From NCBI GenBank assembly GCA_000695325.1, contig AVPN01000618.1, forward strand, positions 17,669 to 44,358: 26,690 nucleotides of DNA, given 5' to 3'. Shown here piece after piece: positions 21,901-26,690 of this stretch. The position numbers were made by a program, and so were the translations under genes. Numbering within the stretch: the stretch's first letter is position 1; each line of letters begins with the position of its first letter. Under the pieces are notes generated by a model. The model searched no databases. It was given only the letters and a program-made list of their open reading frames with translations, and was not told where the DNA came from. Source of the DNA: Pleurobrachia bachei. Its lineage: Eukaryota; Ctenophora; Tentaculata; Cydippida; Pleurobrachiidae.

Positions 21901-24649
21901 AGTAGAGAGAGGTCCAATGACAAATTATGAGTTATATATGATCTGATATTATATTAGTCACAAACTCCATAAATTAACTCATACCAGTAACTACGTTACA
22001 GTCATACTCATGCTATACTATTAACTGTGACTTGAAACAGGAATTGGCATTTAATATGACCATGATGGAGGGAATGGGTAGTAAGATCGTATCGGGGAAA
22101 TTCAGTTCTTCCGAAAGACCGAAAGAATAGTATTTTTATTGACTGGGTATTTCTTGACTTCTCCTTTTCCCCTGACCCTCTCAACCCTTTCACTATTTCT
22201 CTCTTGCTTTCTCTCTTGCTTTCTCTCTCTATCTATCTCTCTCGGTCCACTACACGCACCACTCCCACATGGGGCCGTAAGGTCCCATGTAAGAGTAGGG
22301 TTAAATCCCCCGAGCCCGGATCCTGTTGGATCTCTCTCTCTCTCTCCCTCTATGGTGGTATAAATCGGCCAAATGAGAAAATAAGGAATAACAGAAATAA
22401 AAACAAAATTTAAGAAAAAATAATAATAAAAAGTAATATTTAAGTTAGAAAAATAAAAAACAAAAACAAAAAAACAAAAAAATAAAAATAAAACAACAAC
22501 AACAACAACAAACTGGATTTATATACCGACTAAATAGACAGGTACTCTCGAGTAAATCGAAGGGTAATTGCCATTCATAGCGGTTCTCTCATCCTATCTT
22601 GACATATTGGTTGACAAAAGGTCGTAAATGGTAACTCAAACCGGTGACTTATAACTGACATATATAGTATACTTTATTAACTCTCAACACTTGGTGACTG
22701 TGGGTGACAAGTATAATCAGAAAAAATGATAACAAAAAATGATAAACTGAATAGTATCTTAGATTATAAAGAATAATGTGACATCAGCAGGGGGTGACCG
22801 TGTGAGAACGGGGACTAATGAATAACCGAAAAGAAATTATTAAAGACTGAGGGCGAAAACCAAATAGGGTCTTTCAGAGAAGGTAACAGTAGCATCGAAC
22901 AGGTAGGGCTTCAGGCGAATACGGAAGGAGTCCTCTGAAGGTGCATCTCTGAGGTTCTCCGGTAGGTTGTTCCAGACATGGGGGAGATATTGGGATATTC
23001 TCCTTTTTCCCAGTTTGCTCACTTTCACATTTCCAGAAGGTAGCTTTAGCTTGTAATAGTCTACTTTACAGCTCTGACGAGTAGACTTTTGCACAGCAGT
23101 ATTGTCATCATGTTCCACTAGATCCTGAAGGTACTGAGGGGCAAACAAACAAACAAACAAACAAACAAACAAACAAACAAACAAACAAACAAACAAACAA
23201 ACAAACAAACAAACAAACAAACAAACAAACAAACAAACAAACAAACAAACAAACAAACAAACAAACAAACAAACAAACAAACAAACAAACAAACAAACAA
23301 ACAAACAAACAAACAAACAAACAAACAAACAAACAAACAAACAAACAAACAAACAAACAAACAAACAAACAAACAAACAAACAAACAAACAAACAAACAA
23401 ACAAACAAACAAACAAACAAACAAACAAACAAACAAACAAACAAACAAACAAACAAACAAACAAACAAACAAACAAACAAACAAACAAACAAACAAACAA
23501 ACAAACAAACAAACAAACAAACAAACAAACAAACAAACAAACAAACAAACAAACAAACAAACAAACAAACAAACAAACAAACAAACAAACAAACAAACAA
23601 ACAAACAAACAAACAAACAAACAAACAAACAAACAAACAAACAAACAAACAAACAAACAAACAAACAAACAAACAAACAAACAAACAAACAAACAAACAA
23701 ACAAACAAACAAACAAACAAACAAACAAACAAACAAACAAACAAACAAACAAACAAACAAACAAACAAACAAACAAACAAACAAACAAACAAACAAACAA
23801 ACAAACAAACAAACAAACAAACAAACAAACAAACAAACAAACAAACAAACAAACAAACAAACAAACAAACAAACAAACAAACAAACAAACAAACAAACAA
23901 ACAAACAAACAAACAAACAAACAAACAAACAAACAAACAAACAAACAAACAAACAAACAAACAAACAAACAAACAAACAAACAAACAAACAAACAAACAA
24001 ACAAACAAACAAACAAACAAACAAACAAACAAACAAACAAACAAACAAACAAACAAACAAACAAACAAACAAACAAACAAACAAACAAACAAACAAACAA
24101 ACAAACAAACAAACAAACAAACAAACAAACAAACAAACAAACAAACAAACAAACAAACAAACAAACAAACAAACAAACAAACAAACAAACAAACAAACAA
24201 ACAAACAAACAAACAAACAAACAAACAAACAAACAAACAAACAAACAAACAAACAAACAAACAAACAAACAAACAAACAAACAAACAAACAAACAAACAA
24301 ACAAACAAACAAACAAACAAACAAACAAACAAACAAACAAACAAACAAACAAACAAACAAACAAACAAACAAACAAACAAACAAACAAACAAACAAACAA
24401 ACAAACAAACAAACAAACAAACAAACAAACAAACAAACAAACAAACAAACAAACAAATTAAAAAACAAATAAACAAACAAATTAAAAACAAACAAACAAA
24501 TAAACACAAACCTTTGGACATTTATCCGTCCTAATATCGACAATTTGAGCGATATCAATGACATTCCCCTCCTCCCCTGCCACAACAAAATGTACAAAGA
24601 AACCATTCTCCTCCACTCGTAAATCAACCCCTGTTATCGCTATTGAATC
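3514..24649 (-). CDS. plcb: Phospholipase C beta (phosphoinositide-specific), 26 exon positions, 5'-partial
   Basis: PLC-beta hydrolyses PtdIns(4,5)P2 to diacylglycerol and IP3 at the plasma membrane when activated by Gq-alpha or G-beta-gamma. The exons join in phase to 1,201 codons plus TGA: PH (residues 1-105 of the visible part), EF hands (to about 295), X (about 300-445), acidic linker (to about 525), Y (to about 640), C2 (to about 770), Gq-binding helix-turn-helix (775-815) and coiled-coil C-terminal domain (937-1201). Active-site residues seen: SSHNTYL and THGFT histidines, ELD and SFENH calcium ligands, IKNKK lysines, YEMSS serine, and SRIYP arginine and tyrosine. Every intron is GT-AG. 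With about 40 missing N-terminal residues, the length fits the family (about 1,200). Assignment to the norpA/PLCB4 or PLCB1-3 branch is not decided. Exons 12, 13-15 and 18 are duplicated. No clear AATAAA lies just downstream of the stop. Confidence 0.96.
3601..4204 (-). other. Intron before the last exon
   Basis: 604 bp. It contains one copy of a short dispersed repeat beginning 'ctggcgccgtgaccc' (about 3640-3690), also found at 9763 and 11242. Otherwise no feature. Confidence 0.7.
4205..4291 (-). CDS. plcb: PLC-beta exon 25: coiled-coil C-terminal domain
   Basis: 29 codons, phase 0/0: [29 protein letters not shown]. The pattern corresponds to the 'KHKEI..QI' helix near the end of PLC-beta. 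Acceptor ctctccAG, donor AAG|gtatgt. Confidence 0.88.
4494..4607 (-). CDS. plcb: PLC-beta exon 24: coiled-coil C-terminal domain
   Basis: 38 codons, phase 0/0: [38 protein letters not shown]. Highly charged helix. Acceptor cgctctcAG, donor AAG|gtacac. Confidence 0.88.
4802..4906 (-). CDS. plcb: PLC-beta exon 23: coiled-coil C-terminal domain
   Basis: 35 codons, phase 0/0: [35 protein letters not shown]. Amphipathic helix. Acceptor ttccccCAG, donor AAG|gtcagt. Confidence 0.88.
5037..5147 (-). CDS. plcb: PLC-beta exon 22: coiled-coil C-terminal domain
   Basis: 37 codons, phase 0/0: [37 protein letters not shown]. Lysine-rich helix typical of the PLC-beta C-terminal dimer. The donor GAG|gttagt is followed by three further GAGGTTAG motifs in the intron. 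Confidence 0.88.
5288..5348 (-). CDS. plcb: PLC-beta exon 21: coiled-coil C-terminal domain
   Basis: 61 bp: (G)[18 protein letters not shown], then KE. Phase 2 in, 0 out. Acceptor ctccttcAG, donor GAG|gtaaga. Short amphipathic helix segment; identity rests on phase, helix pattern and position. Confidence 0.85.
5395..5454. mobile_element. 60-bp TIR hairpin element (pogo/Tc1-mariner-like MITE)
   Basis: It starts cagtcaaacctcg and ends with its exact reverse complement, flanked by TA on both sides (5393-5394 and 5455-5456), as expected for Tc1/mariner/pogo insertion. No room for coding. Confidence 0.8.
5483..5513. mobile_element. 31-bp TIR hairpin related to the neighbouring element
   Basis: cagtcggaccc ... 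ggggtccgactg forms a nearly loopless hairpin beginning with the same CAGTC ends as the element 29 bp away. TA precedes it; the other flank is TTA, so the target duplication is imperfect. Confidence 0.65.
5981..7866. repeat. 944-bp direct tandem duplication in the intron between exons 20 and 21
   Basis: 5981-6924 and 6925-7866 are nearly identical, differing by a few substitutions and a 2-base indel near 6273/7217. The junction falls in GA-rich sequence. I see no coding potential; the open frames inside are not conserved as protein. Confidence 0.93.
7858..7913. repeat. (GA)n microsatellite
   Basis: Nearly pure GA at the end of the second 944-bp unit; the first unit has only a short GA run at the same place. 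Confidence 0.95.
8269..8410. repeat. GA/GATA microsatellite
   Basis: About 140 bp of (GA)n with regular GATA and GAAA interruptions. Confidence 0.95.
8486..8560. promoter_or_regulatory. CRE-like repeat cluster
   Basis: Short imperfect tandem repeat with two full TGACGTCA palindromes and flanking half sites (cacgtcac, tacgtcac). TGACGTCA is the CREB/ATF site. Regulatory function is an inference; it lies deep in an intron. Confidence 0.4.
9175..9284 (-). CDS. plcb: PLC-beta exon 20: coiled-coil C-terminal domain
   Basis: 110 bp: [36 protein letters not shown] plus GG. Helical and charged, continuing the C-terminal coiled coil. It ends in phase 2 at AAAGG|gtgagt, and the next fitting exon (5288-5348) starts with the single base required, across a 3.8-kb intron. 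Confidence 0.87.
9420..9541 (-). CDS. plcb: PLC-beta exon 19: start of coiled-coil C-terminal domain
   Basis: 122 bp: (T)[40 protein letters not shown]. The lysine-rich helix ending 'LLKKHAK' resembles the first long helix of the PLC-beta distal C-terminal domain, which binds membrane and Gq. Acceptor tcccccAG, donor AAG|gtaagt. Confidence 0.9.
9542..10660 (-). other. Intron between exons 18 and 19
   Basis: 1,119 bp, almost entirely part of the downstream unit of the 1,479-bp duplication. It contains the 'ctggcgccgtgaccc' dispersed repeat (about 9763) and a 17-bp triple repeat (10307-10352). No coding sequence. Confidence 0.75.
10661..10952 (-). CDS. plcb: PLC-beta exon 18 (intact copy): proline-rich linker to distal C-terminal domain
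   Basis: 292 bp, phase 0 in and 1 out. It starts [20 protein letters not shown], continues [20 protein letters not shown] and [20 protein letters not shown], and ends [13 protein letters not shown]. This is a poorly conserved linker between the C2/Gq-binding unit and the coiled-coil domain, and no catalytic role is expected. Acceptor tccccccAG, donor CCAA|gtgagt. It sits in the downstream unit of a 1,479-bp tandem duplication. Confidence 0.85.
12140..12431 (-). pseudogene. Damaged duplicate of PLC-beta exon 18
   Basis: Same 292-bp length and splice sites as the exon at 10661-10952, and nearly identical except for 12328-12377. There, each base is the complement of its counterpart without order reversal. 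The frame then reads KPEPRVVRR followed by TAG, so including this copy would truncate the protein. One further coding change is synonymous (GGT for GGA). It could be a poison exon, a pseudo-exon or an assembly error. Confidence 0.8.
12610..12753 (-). CDS. plcb: PLC-beta exon 17: helix after C2 and linker to C-terminal domain
   Basis: 48 codons, phase 0/0: [38 protein letters not shown], then [10 protein letters not shown]. The first part fits the second helix of the Gq-binding helix-turn-helix (family pattern 'xxRAxxLxxLxxx'); the rest is a charged, disordered linker. Acceptor ccgcAG, donor AGG|gtaagg. Confidence 0.88.
12980..13083 (-). CDS. plcb: PLC-beta exon 16: last C2 strand and start of Gq-binding helix-turn-helix
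   Basis: 104 bp: (G)[34 protein letters not shown]. '[12 protein letters not shown]' is the final C2 strand; 'ALVDPI.HMSK' aligns with the PLC-beta segment just after C2 that docks on activated Gq-alpha. The acceptor (cccgccAG) has a CT microsatellite upstream of it. Donor AAG|gtaatg. Confidence 0.93.
13102..13138. repeat. (GA)n microsatellite upstream of the exon-16 acceptor
   Basis: In the transcript this is a CT run ending about 18 nt upstream of exon 16, followed by 'ctctaactcac', a plausible branch site. It probably serves as polypyrimidine tract and also marks a duplication border. Confidence 0.85.
13302..13446 (-). CDS. plcb: PLC-beta exon 15, downstream copy
   Basis: 145 bp, same protein as the upstream copy, and the one followed directly by exon 16. 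It ends NQPY plus G, and exon 16 continues [10 protein letters not shown], reproducing the normal C2 end. Flanking intron sequence differs slightly from the upstream copy (for example around 13490 against 14939). Confidence 0.92.
13592..13743 (-). CDS. plcb: PLC-beta exon 14, downstream copy
   Basis: 152 bp with the same protein as the upstream copy. The donor is AAG|gtacgg, closer to consensus than the gttcgg of the upstream copy. The acceptor is cttgcacAG. An array of roughly 21-bp repeats lies in the intron between exons 13 and 14 in both copies. Confidence 0.9.
13796..13920. repeat. 21-bp tandem repeat array, copy 1
   Basis: Five to six imperfect units of the type 'gtgatatcaccatggtaacgc', made of short palindromes (GATATC, CCATGG, ACGCGT). 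It ends beside TGACGTCA at the exon-13 donor. Confidence 0.9.
13930..14070 (-). CDS. plcb: PLC-beta exon 13, downstream copy
   Basis: 141 bp coding the same 46 residues as the upstream copy; the single coding change is synonymous (TTC against TTT in 'PDFM'). Splice sites are intact (acceptor ctgcctccAG, donor TCAG|gtatga). If both copies are spliced in, the protein would carry a second Y-end/C2 block in frame. Confidence 0.9.
14139..14586. other. Spacer between duplicated exon cassettes
   Basis: CT-rich and unique sequence followed by a GA microsatellite (about 14531-14586). No copy of exon 16 is present. Confidence 0.75.
14751..14895 (-). CDS. plcb: PLC-beta exon 15, upstream copy: C2 domain
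   Basis: 145 bp, phase 0 in and 1 out: [48 protein letters not shown] plus G. 'GQRIIP.[15 protein letters not shown]' is the conserved C2 end in PLC-beta. No exon-16 copy follows here, so this exon must splice to exon 13 (downstream copy) or skip to exon 16. Confidence 0.92.
15042..15193 (-). CDS. plcb: PLC-beta exon 14, upstream copy: C2 domain
   Basis: 152 bp: (G)[50 protein letters not shown]. The '[11 protein letters not shown]' strand is a C2 hallmark. The donor is AAG|gttcgg, with T at +3, whereas the downstream copy has gtacgg. The only coding difference from that copy is synonymous (CCG against CCC in NPHW). Confidence 0.93.
15246..15370. repeat. 21-bp tandem repeat array, copy 2
   Basis: Same array in the upstream cassette, with unit number and order unchanged, which shows how recent the duplication is. 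Confidence 0.9.
15380..15520 (-). CDS. plcb: PLC-beta exon 13, upstream copy: end of Y domain, start of C2
   Basis: 141 bp, phase 1/1: (G)[46 protein letters not shown]. 'GYLLKP' closes the TIM barrel, and 'LKVSIISG' is the first C2 strand. It follows exon 12 by 1,111 bp of intron. A copy differing by one synonymous base lies at 13930-14070. Confidence 0.93.
15521..16631 (-). other. 1.1-kb intron between exons 12b and 13
   Basis: CT-rich tracts at about 15727-15795 and 15938-16055, then A/G-rich sequence. I see no exon in it. Confidence 0.75.
16632..16742 (-). CDS. plcb: PLC-beta exon 12b: Y domain, second alternative exon
   Basis: 111 bp, phase 1/1: (V)[18 protein letters not shown] then [18 protein letters not shown]. 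It is about 23/37 identical to exon 12a, with intact reading frame and splice sites (acceptor aaatAG, donor CTGG|gtaaga). The usual Gly after IYPK becomes Val, and the next positions differ (GRYK against ARVA). The invariant residues (SDN, QPQ, FWN, GCQ, MQL) are kept, so this is an old, selected duplication rather than a decaying copy. Confidence 0.9.
16803..16913 (-). CDS. plcb: PLC-beta exon 12a: Y domain, first of two alternative exons
   Basis: 111 bp, phase 1/1: (G)[18 protein letters not shown] then [18 protein letters not shown]. It matches the conserved block '[27 protein letters not shown]' that follows IYPK in PLC-beta. With exon 11 it restores the normal 'IYPKG'. Acceptor gatcatAG, donor ATAG|gtgaga. 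A homologous exon of identical length and phase follows after 60 bp. Confidence 0.93.
17246..17386 (-). CDS. plcb: PLC-beta exon 11: Y domain with substrate-binding Ser, Arg and Tyr
   Basis: 141 bp: [20 protein letters not shown] and [19 protein letters not shown]. The YEMSSF serine and the Arg and Tyr of SRIYP correspond to the known phosphoinositide-contacting residues of the Y half. It ends AAAG|gtataa in phase 1, so the next exon completes the codon after IYPK. Confidence 0.96.
17597..17632. repeat. G-tract with flanking accggg/cccggt inverted repeat
   Basis: Two long G runs on the plus strand (C runs in the transcript) in the intron between exons 10 and 11. It could form a G-quadruplex on the non-transcribed-RNA strand. 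Confidence 0.7.
17655..17736 (-). CDS. plcb: PLC-beta exon 10: end of acidic linker and start of Y domain
   Basis: 82 bp: [20 protein letters not shown] then MPALKFR. 'LVNYI.P.KF' is the conserved junction where the acidic linker meets the Y half of the PLC-beta barrel. Acceptor ctgtttcAG, donor AGAG|gtagtt, phase 1. Confidence 0.92.
17820..17932. mobile_element. MITE copy 2 with CAGGAACCGACCGA terminal repeats
   Basis: 113 bp in the intron between exons 9 and 10, starting 84 bp upstream of the exon-10 acceptor. It has the same ends and core as the element at 2664-2765, with an internal 'attatcagc' duplication. Confidence 0.88.
18318..18341 (-). CDS. plcb: PLC-beta exon 9: 24-bp microexon in X-Y linker
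   Basis: Eight codons, AEEEKKPA, phase 0/0, between a good acceptor (aaaattcAG) and a consensus donor (GCA|gtaagt). It was found by reading the intron between exons 8 and 10. The acidic/lysine composition matches the surrounding linker. Because its length is divisible by three, it could be included or skipped without changing frame. Confidence 0.72.
18374..18426. mobile_element. 53-bp TIR element (cagggtggt ends) flanked by TA
   Basis: cagggtggt... and ...accaccctg are exact inverted ends, flanked by TA dinucleotides. Compatible with a minimal Tc1/mariner-type MITE, next to the microexon intron border. Confidence 0.65.
18560..18621 (-). CDS. plcb: PLC-beta exon 8: X-Y linker
   Basis: 62 bp coding (G)[20 protein letters not shown], an acidic low-complexity piece of the X-Y autoinhibitory linker. 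Incoming phase 1 and outgoing phase 0 fit both neighbours. Acceptor tgcacAG, donor GGG|gtgagt. Confidence 0.85.
18903..18990. repeat. GA microsatellite
   Basis: Interrupted (GA)n in the intron between exons 7 and 8. Confidence 0.95.
19230..19294. repeat. 26-bp imperfect inverted repeat
   Basis: 19230-19255 against 19269-19294 pair with about three mismatches (cagttacaaaa / ttttgtaactg ends). Probably a decayed hairpin element in the intron between exons 7 and 8. Confidence 0.8.
19328..19464 (-). CDS. plcb: PLC-beta exon 7: end of X domain and acidic X-Y linker
   Basis: 137 bp: [20 protein letters not shown] closes the X domain and carries the 'IKNKK' lysines that contact substrate phosphates. 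It runs into a highly charged stretch ([17 protein letters not shown]), the start of the X-Y linker that covers the active site in PLC-beta. It ends in phase 1 at donor ACTG|gtacgt. Confidence 0.94.
19669..19850 (-). CDS. plcb: PLC-beta exon 6: X domain, SFENH motif
   Basis: 182 bp: [20 protein letters not shown], then SFENH (the Glu is the third calcium ligand), then [18 protein letters not shown]. It ends [13 protein letters not shown] plus two bases. The order matches the X-domain TIM-barrel half of PLC-beta. Acceptor cttcttcAG, donor AAAGG|gttagc, phase 2. Confidence 0.96.
20030..20117 (-). CDS. plcb: PLC-beta exon 5: X domain, calcium ligands and second catalytic His
   Basis: 88 bp. The first base completes an Arg codon (LLAGCR), followed by [20 protein letters not shown] and TLCSNIHFK. 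The E and D of 'ELDCWDG' are calcium ligands, and the His of 'THGF' is the second catalytic histidine known in the PLC family. Acceptor ctttttAG, donor AAG|gtataa. Confidence 0.96.
20278..20844 (-). CDS. plcb: PLC-beta exon 4: EF hands and start of catalytic X domain
   Basis: 567 bp, the largest exon. The first part holds the EF-hand repeats ([40 protein letters not shown]), which are structural in PLC-beta rather than classic calcium loops. The second part opens the X domain with [15 protein letters not shown], containing the first catalytic histidine and the calcium-binding asparagine, then [14 protein letters not shown]. It ends TGCAG|gtatgtg in phase 2. A copy of the donor motif lies 31 nt downstream, but using it would frameshift into a stop. 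Confidence 0.97.
20958..21091 (-). CDS. plcb: PLC-beta exon 3: first EF-hand helix region
   Basis: 134 bp from [13 protein letters not shown] to HISIK plus two bases of the next codon. The pattern '[15 protein letters not shown]' matches the N-terminal EF-hand helix of PLC-beta (family consensus F..K.YTKLK). Acceptor ccatttcAG, donor GA|gtaagt. It ends in phase 2, matching the next exon. Confidence 0.92.
21200..21232. repeat. Two adjacent perfect palindromes
   Basis: ttatgtcacgtgacataa (18 bp, with an E-box CACGTG) at 21200-21217 and gctgcgcgcgcagc (14 bp) at 21219-21232, in the intron between exons 2 and 3. Confidence 0.85.
21432..21596 (-). CDS. plcb: PLC-beta exon 2: end of PH domain
   Basis: 55 codons, phase 0/0, starting [11 protein letters not shown] and ending NKKDCE. 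It joins directly to the '..KCPK' end of the previous exon, giving 'PKDPKV' as in PLCB4-type proteins. It contains the PH-domain strands and C-terminal helix ([17 protein letters not shown]). Acceptor tttcccAG, donor GAG|gtaaat. Confidence 0.92.
22243..22340. repeat. Dispersed repeat with conserved hairpin, copy 2
   Basis: Same element as near 2098-2200. The hairpin here is acatggg / cccatgt, a fully paired version of the other copy's G-U-containing stem. Flanked by CT microsatellite on both sides. Confidence 0.75.
22512..23140 (-). mobile_element. 5'-truncated non-LTR retrotransposon (LINE) remnant
   Basis: The frame ending at 22840 contains '[20 protein letters not shown]' and '[11 protein letters not shown]', matching the C-terminal motif (VWNxLPxxLR...F+xxLKxxLF) after the reverse transcriptase in many LINE proteins. 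About 330 bp of 3' UTR follows, then a (TTG)n tail (22493-22511 on the plus strand as CAA). The 5' end is cut off where the CAAA array begins. It is old and incomplete. Confidence 0.72.
23142..24457. repeat. Perfect (CAAA)n microsatellite, about 329 units
   Basis: About 1,316 bp of uninterrupted CAAA on the plus strand (TTTG in the transcript), in the first visible intron. It starts about 55 nt after the exon-1 donor; the few bases nearest the donor are interrupted TTTG/TTTA repeats. All the long open frames reading CLFV across it are translations of the repeat. Confidence 0.98.
24512..24649 (-). CDS. plcb: PLC-beta exon 1 of window: PH domain strands
   Basis: 46 codons, phase 0 at both ends, beginning [20 protein letters not shown] and ending TDKCPK. 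The 'GFF' strand followed by a '[11 protein letters not shown]' strand is the usual PLC-beta PH pattern. The acceptor is cttttcAG and the donor is AAG|gtttgtg. A second acceptor 39 nt upstream (exon then starting at 24688) would add 13 in-frame residues. The exon coding the first roughly 40 residues and the start codon was not found in the window. Confidence 0.9.
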
Positions 24650-26690
24650 CTGAAAAGAGGGGAGAAACAAGTTAGAAACAATTGAATCCTGAAGAGGGGA
24701 GAAACAAGTTAGATACAATATTGTTTCACATGGTTACCGATACAGTTGCCATGGCCTGGCAACAATAAAGATCAAGATTAGGGACACCCGGCGGACTCAG
24801 CGGAGCCGGGTGGGTTATAAAAAAGCCCTTATTTGAGGCGCAAAATGTCAAATGTTCCATGCAGTCCAAGAGTTAGTGCAACCTCACCAGGAGTAGTATA
24901 ATTCCCACATGACGGTCTTATAATGCACATAGATATTGTGATGATTTAAATGTCGCATTTTACCATGACAGACAGACATATCACGCATAATACACATTAC
25001 ATAAGTTCTCTGCTAACTCTGCTAGATAAGAGAGCTTGTGTAATTTCCCATTTCCCTGTATTTTATCCTCTTTTCTACCTCTTTTGCCATCGATCTTCTC
25101 TATTACCCTTTTCCCACATTCGAAGCTCTTCTACAATATAAATAACTGTTGTTTTCTTCAGACACTCCCAAACGGGCTCTGGGTTCAAAATAATTTCTGA
25201 AGAACTGAAGTTTTTTAGGGGTCAGACGGAGTTCTCGGCTGAAGTATAAAACAGTACACCTGGTGTTACATACACCTCGTTTATAACTCTTTTTCCATCC
25301 CGTCTCACTCTATGATTATACAGGTGTTTTAAATGAATCTGTGGTGTGAGTAGAGCATCTAGGAATGTTCCACTGGGATAGAGATAGATAGATAGAGAAA
25401 GAGAGAGACAGAGAAAGACTGAGAGATTTTACTTGTATTATAGAGAAATTGAAGATTTTGGTTAAATAATGATTAAATTTCGCTGGCTCGCCAAAATATT
25501 ATCGTACCTTTTCCTTCCCCCAGTCGCCCCTTGGTCAGCGCAAGAAAGGATGTGGAGTAAGCTCTAGACATAGTTCAAGTGTAACCCCTAATACTCAATA
25601 AAGCTATACCCGACCTCCCACCATTCTCGCGTACACTTTATACTCATGATCTGCGGGTAGAATTGCGCATGTGCACAGGTCCCCTGGCATTGCTCTTTCT
25701 TTTCATCTCCTTTTCTCTGTCTCTCTGTCTCTCTCTTTCTGTCTCTCTCCATCTCTCTATGTCTATCTCTTCCTCTCCAAACACACACCGTCTGCTTACA
25801 CCTGCCTTTCATCTCTTTAGCTTACAAAAGAAAAAGAGCAAAGAGAGAGAGAGAGAGAGAGGGTAGGGAAAGACAGAGAAATAATAAATAGTGGTAGAGA
25901 AATAACAGGGTCACTAGGGACGGATGGTAAATGTTAATAAAGAATATACAGACACTAACAGGAAGAATGGGCTCCGAAGACAAAAGTTTATGTACATGTG
26001 AGACTTGTAAATGTGCAGAGAGGGATAGAAAGATAGACAAATAGAGCTCGTAATGATAGAGAGCGAAGAAGATAGAGAATGAAAAGATGGAGAGCGAGAG
26101 AGGGAGAGAGAGGGAGGGAGTGTGAGAGAGGGGGAGATAGAGCGAACACAGAAAGATGGTTAGACAGATCAGTACACATATTTTGTACACTGAACAAATA
26201 AAAATATATAATCTTTTGTAAGCGGCACACCCTTTAGCCTCCTTCGCTCCCGGCCTCTCCTGATCTATTATTCCCTCTATCAGACCATCTTGAGGTGGCT
26301 TCTCTCTCTTTCTCTCTCCCTTTCTCTGTCACCCTTTTCCGAGCCCTTTCACTATTTCTCTCCATACCTCTCGACTCTCTTTCTGGTTTGTCGCTTTCTT
26401 CGCTTCAAATTTAGAACAACAAAAAATTGTACTCCCATTCTCTCCCTCTCTCCCTGTCTTTCTGTTCCTCTCCCTCTCTTTCACTCTCCCTCTCTACCCC
26501 ACTCTCTCTATCTCACTGTCTTTTAGACCAACTGGGGTATAATGGCACTCACACCAAAAACACAAACAAACAAACACACTCCACCACATACTGATATATT
26601 GGACCTAAAAAAGTTAAATTTTTGAGATATTATGATAATATCTTATAAGAATCATGATCACTGATCATGCTCTAAATAGCAGCCTTAAAT
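24650..26690. other. Upstream region without recognised exons
   Basis: Lies 5' of the first visible exon. It contains the duplicated splice acceptor (24650-24720), a small cccggc/gccggg hairpin near 24787 and CT/GA-rich tracts (about 25700-25780, 25840-25862, 26090-26140, 26300-26340 and 26440-26520). I searched for the N-terminal PH exon and saw no convincing candidate. Confidence 0.6.

Larger units (their letters stand above)
21597..24511 (-). other. 2.9-kb intron between exons 1 and 2
   Basis: No exon recognised. From the 5' side it holds the CAAA array, the LINE remnant, an A/T-rich stretch (22365-22490), a dispersed hairpin repeat (about 22243-22340), CT-rich sequence (22185-22240) and otherwise featureless sequence to exon 2. 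Confidence 0.8.

Noticed and set aside
22840-24627. Very long open frames with CLFV repeats (up to 595 codons)
   Set aside because: They are translations of the CAAA microsatellite joined to an out-of-frame piece of exon 1 and the LINE remnant; no real protein.
25501-25580. Candidate N-terminal exon ending at a ggtacg donor
   Set aside because: The readable peptide shows no resemblance to the PLC-beta N-terminus and lacks the expected KGxKFxKW pattern.
25822-26526. Several [11 protein letters not shown]-rich open frames
   Set aside because: Products of CT/GA-rich low-complexity DNA, without protein features.

Overview
The window is eukaryotic, and most likely from an intron-rich invertebrate animal. 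It is a patchwork of short coding blocks with GT-AG borders, long (GA)n/(CT)n microsatellites, hairpin-type mobile elements and tandem duplications. I cannot name the species. No prokaryotic gene, tRNA, rRNA or CRISPR array is visible.

One protein-coding gene occupies the minus strand from about 24.65 kb down to 3.51 kb: a phosphoinositide-specific phospholipase C of the beta class (PLC-beta, the Gq-coupled enzyme; norpA/PLCB1-4 family). I rebuilt it exon by exon. Twenty-six exon positions join with matching phases to 1,201 codons plus a TGA stop, using one copy of each duplicated exon. Only about 40 N-terminal residues (start codon and first PH-domain strands) are missing; I did not find them in 24.7-26.7 kb, so they probably lie beyond the window. 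The order is PH domain (exons 1-2), EF hands (3-4), catalytic X domain (4-7), acidic autoinhibitory linker (7-10, including a 24-bp microexon), catalytic Y domain (11-13), C2 domain (13-16), Gq-binding helix-turn-helix (16-17), proline-rich linker (18) and coiled-coil C-terminal domain (19-26). All expected active-site residues are visible.

The gene has an unusual internal architecture. (i) Exon 12 exists as two different 111-bp, same-phase versions 60 bp apart, which looks like mutually exclusive splicing inside the catalytic Y domain. (ii) Exons 13-14-15 (end of Y plus most of C2) occur twice as an almost identical, phase-symmetric 438-nt cassette. (iii) Exon 18 lies in a 1,479-bp tandem duplication, and its upstream copy carries exactly 50 nt replaced by their straight, unreversed complement, creating a stop. 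(iv) Exon 1 has a duplicated 3' splice site giving an optional in-frame 13-residue insertion. (v) The first visible intron holds a perfect CAAA array of about 1.3 kb beside a LINE remnant. A further 944-bp intronic tandem duplication (5.98-7.87 kb) encodes nothing I recognise.

The flanks (1-3.5 kb and 24.7-26.7 kb) are non-coding: a large foldback element, perfect and near-perfect hairpins, MITE-like elements and CT/GA-rich sequence. The repeated 1-1.5 kb near-identical tandem copies could be real recent duplications or haplotype copies falsely joined by the assembler. The straight-complement block argues that at least part of this is an assembly or data-processing artefact. No new biological system is proven here. 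The exon-12 pair and the duplicated C2 cassette are the best biological leads.
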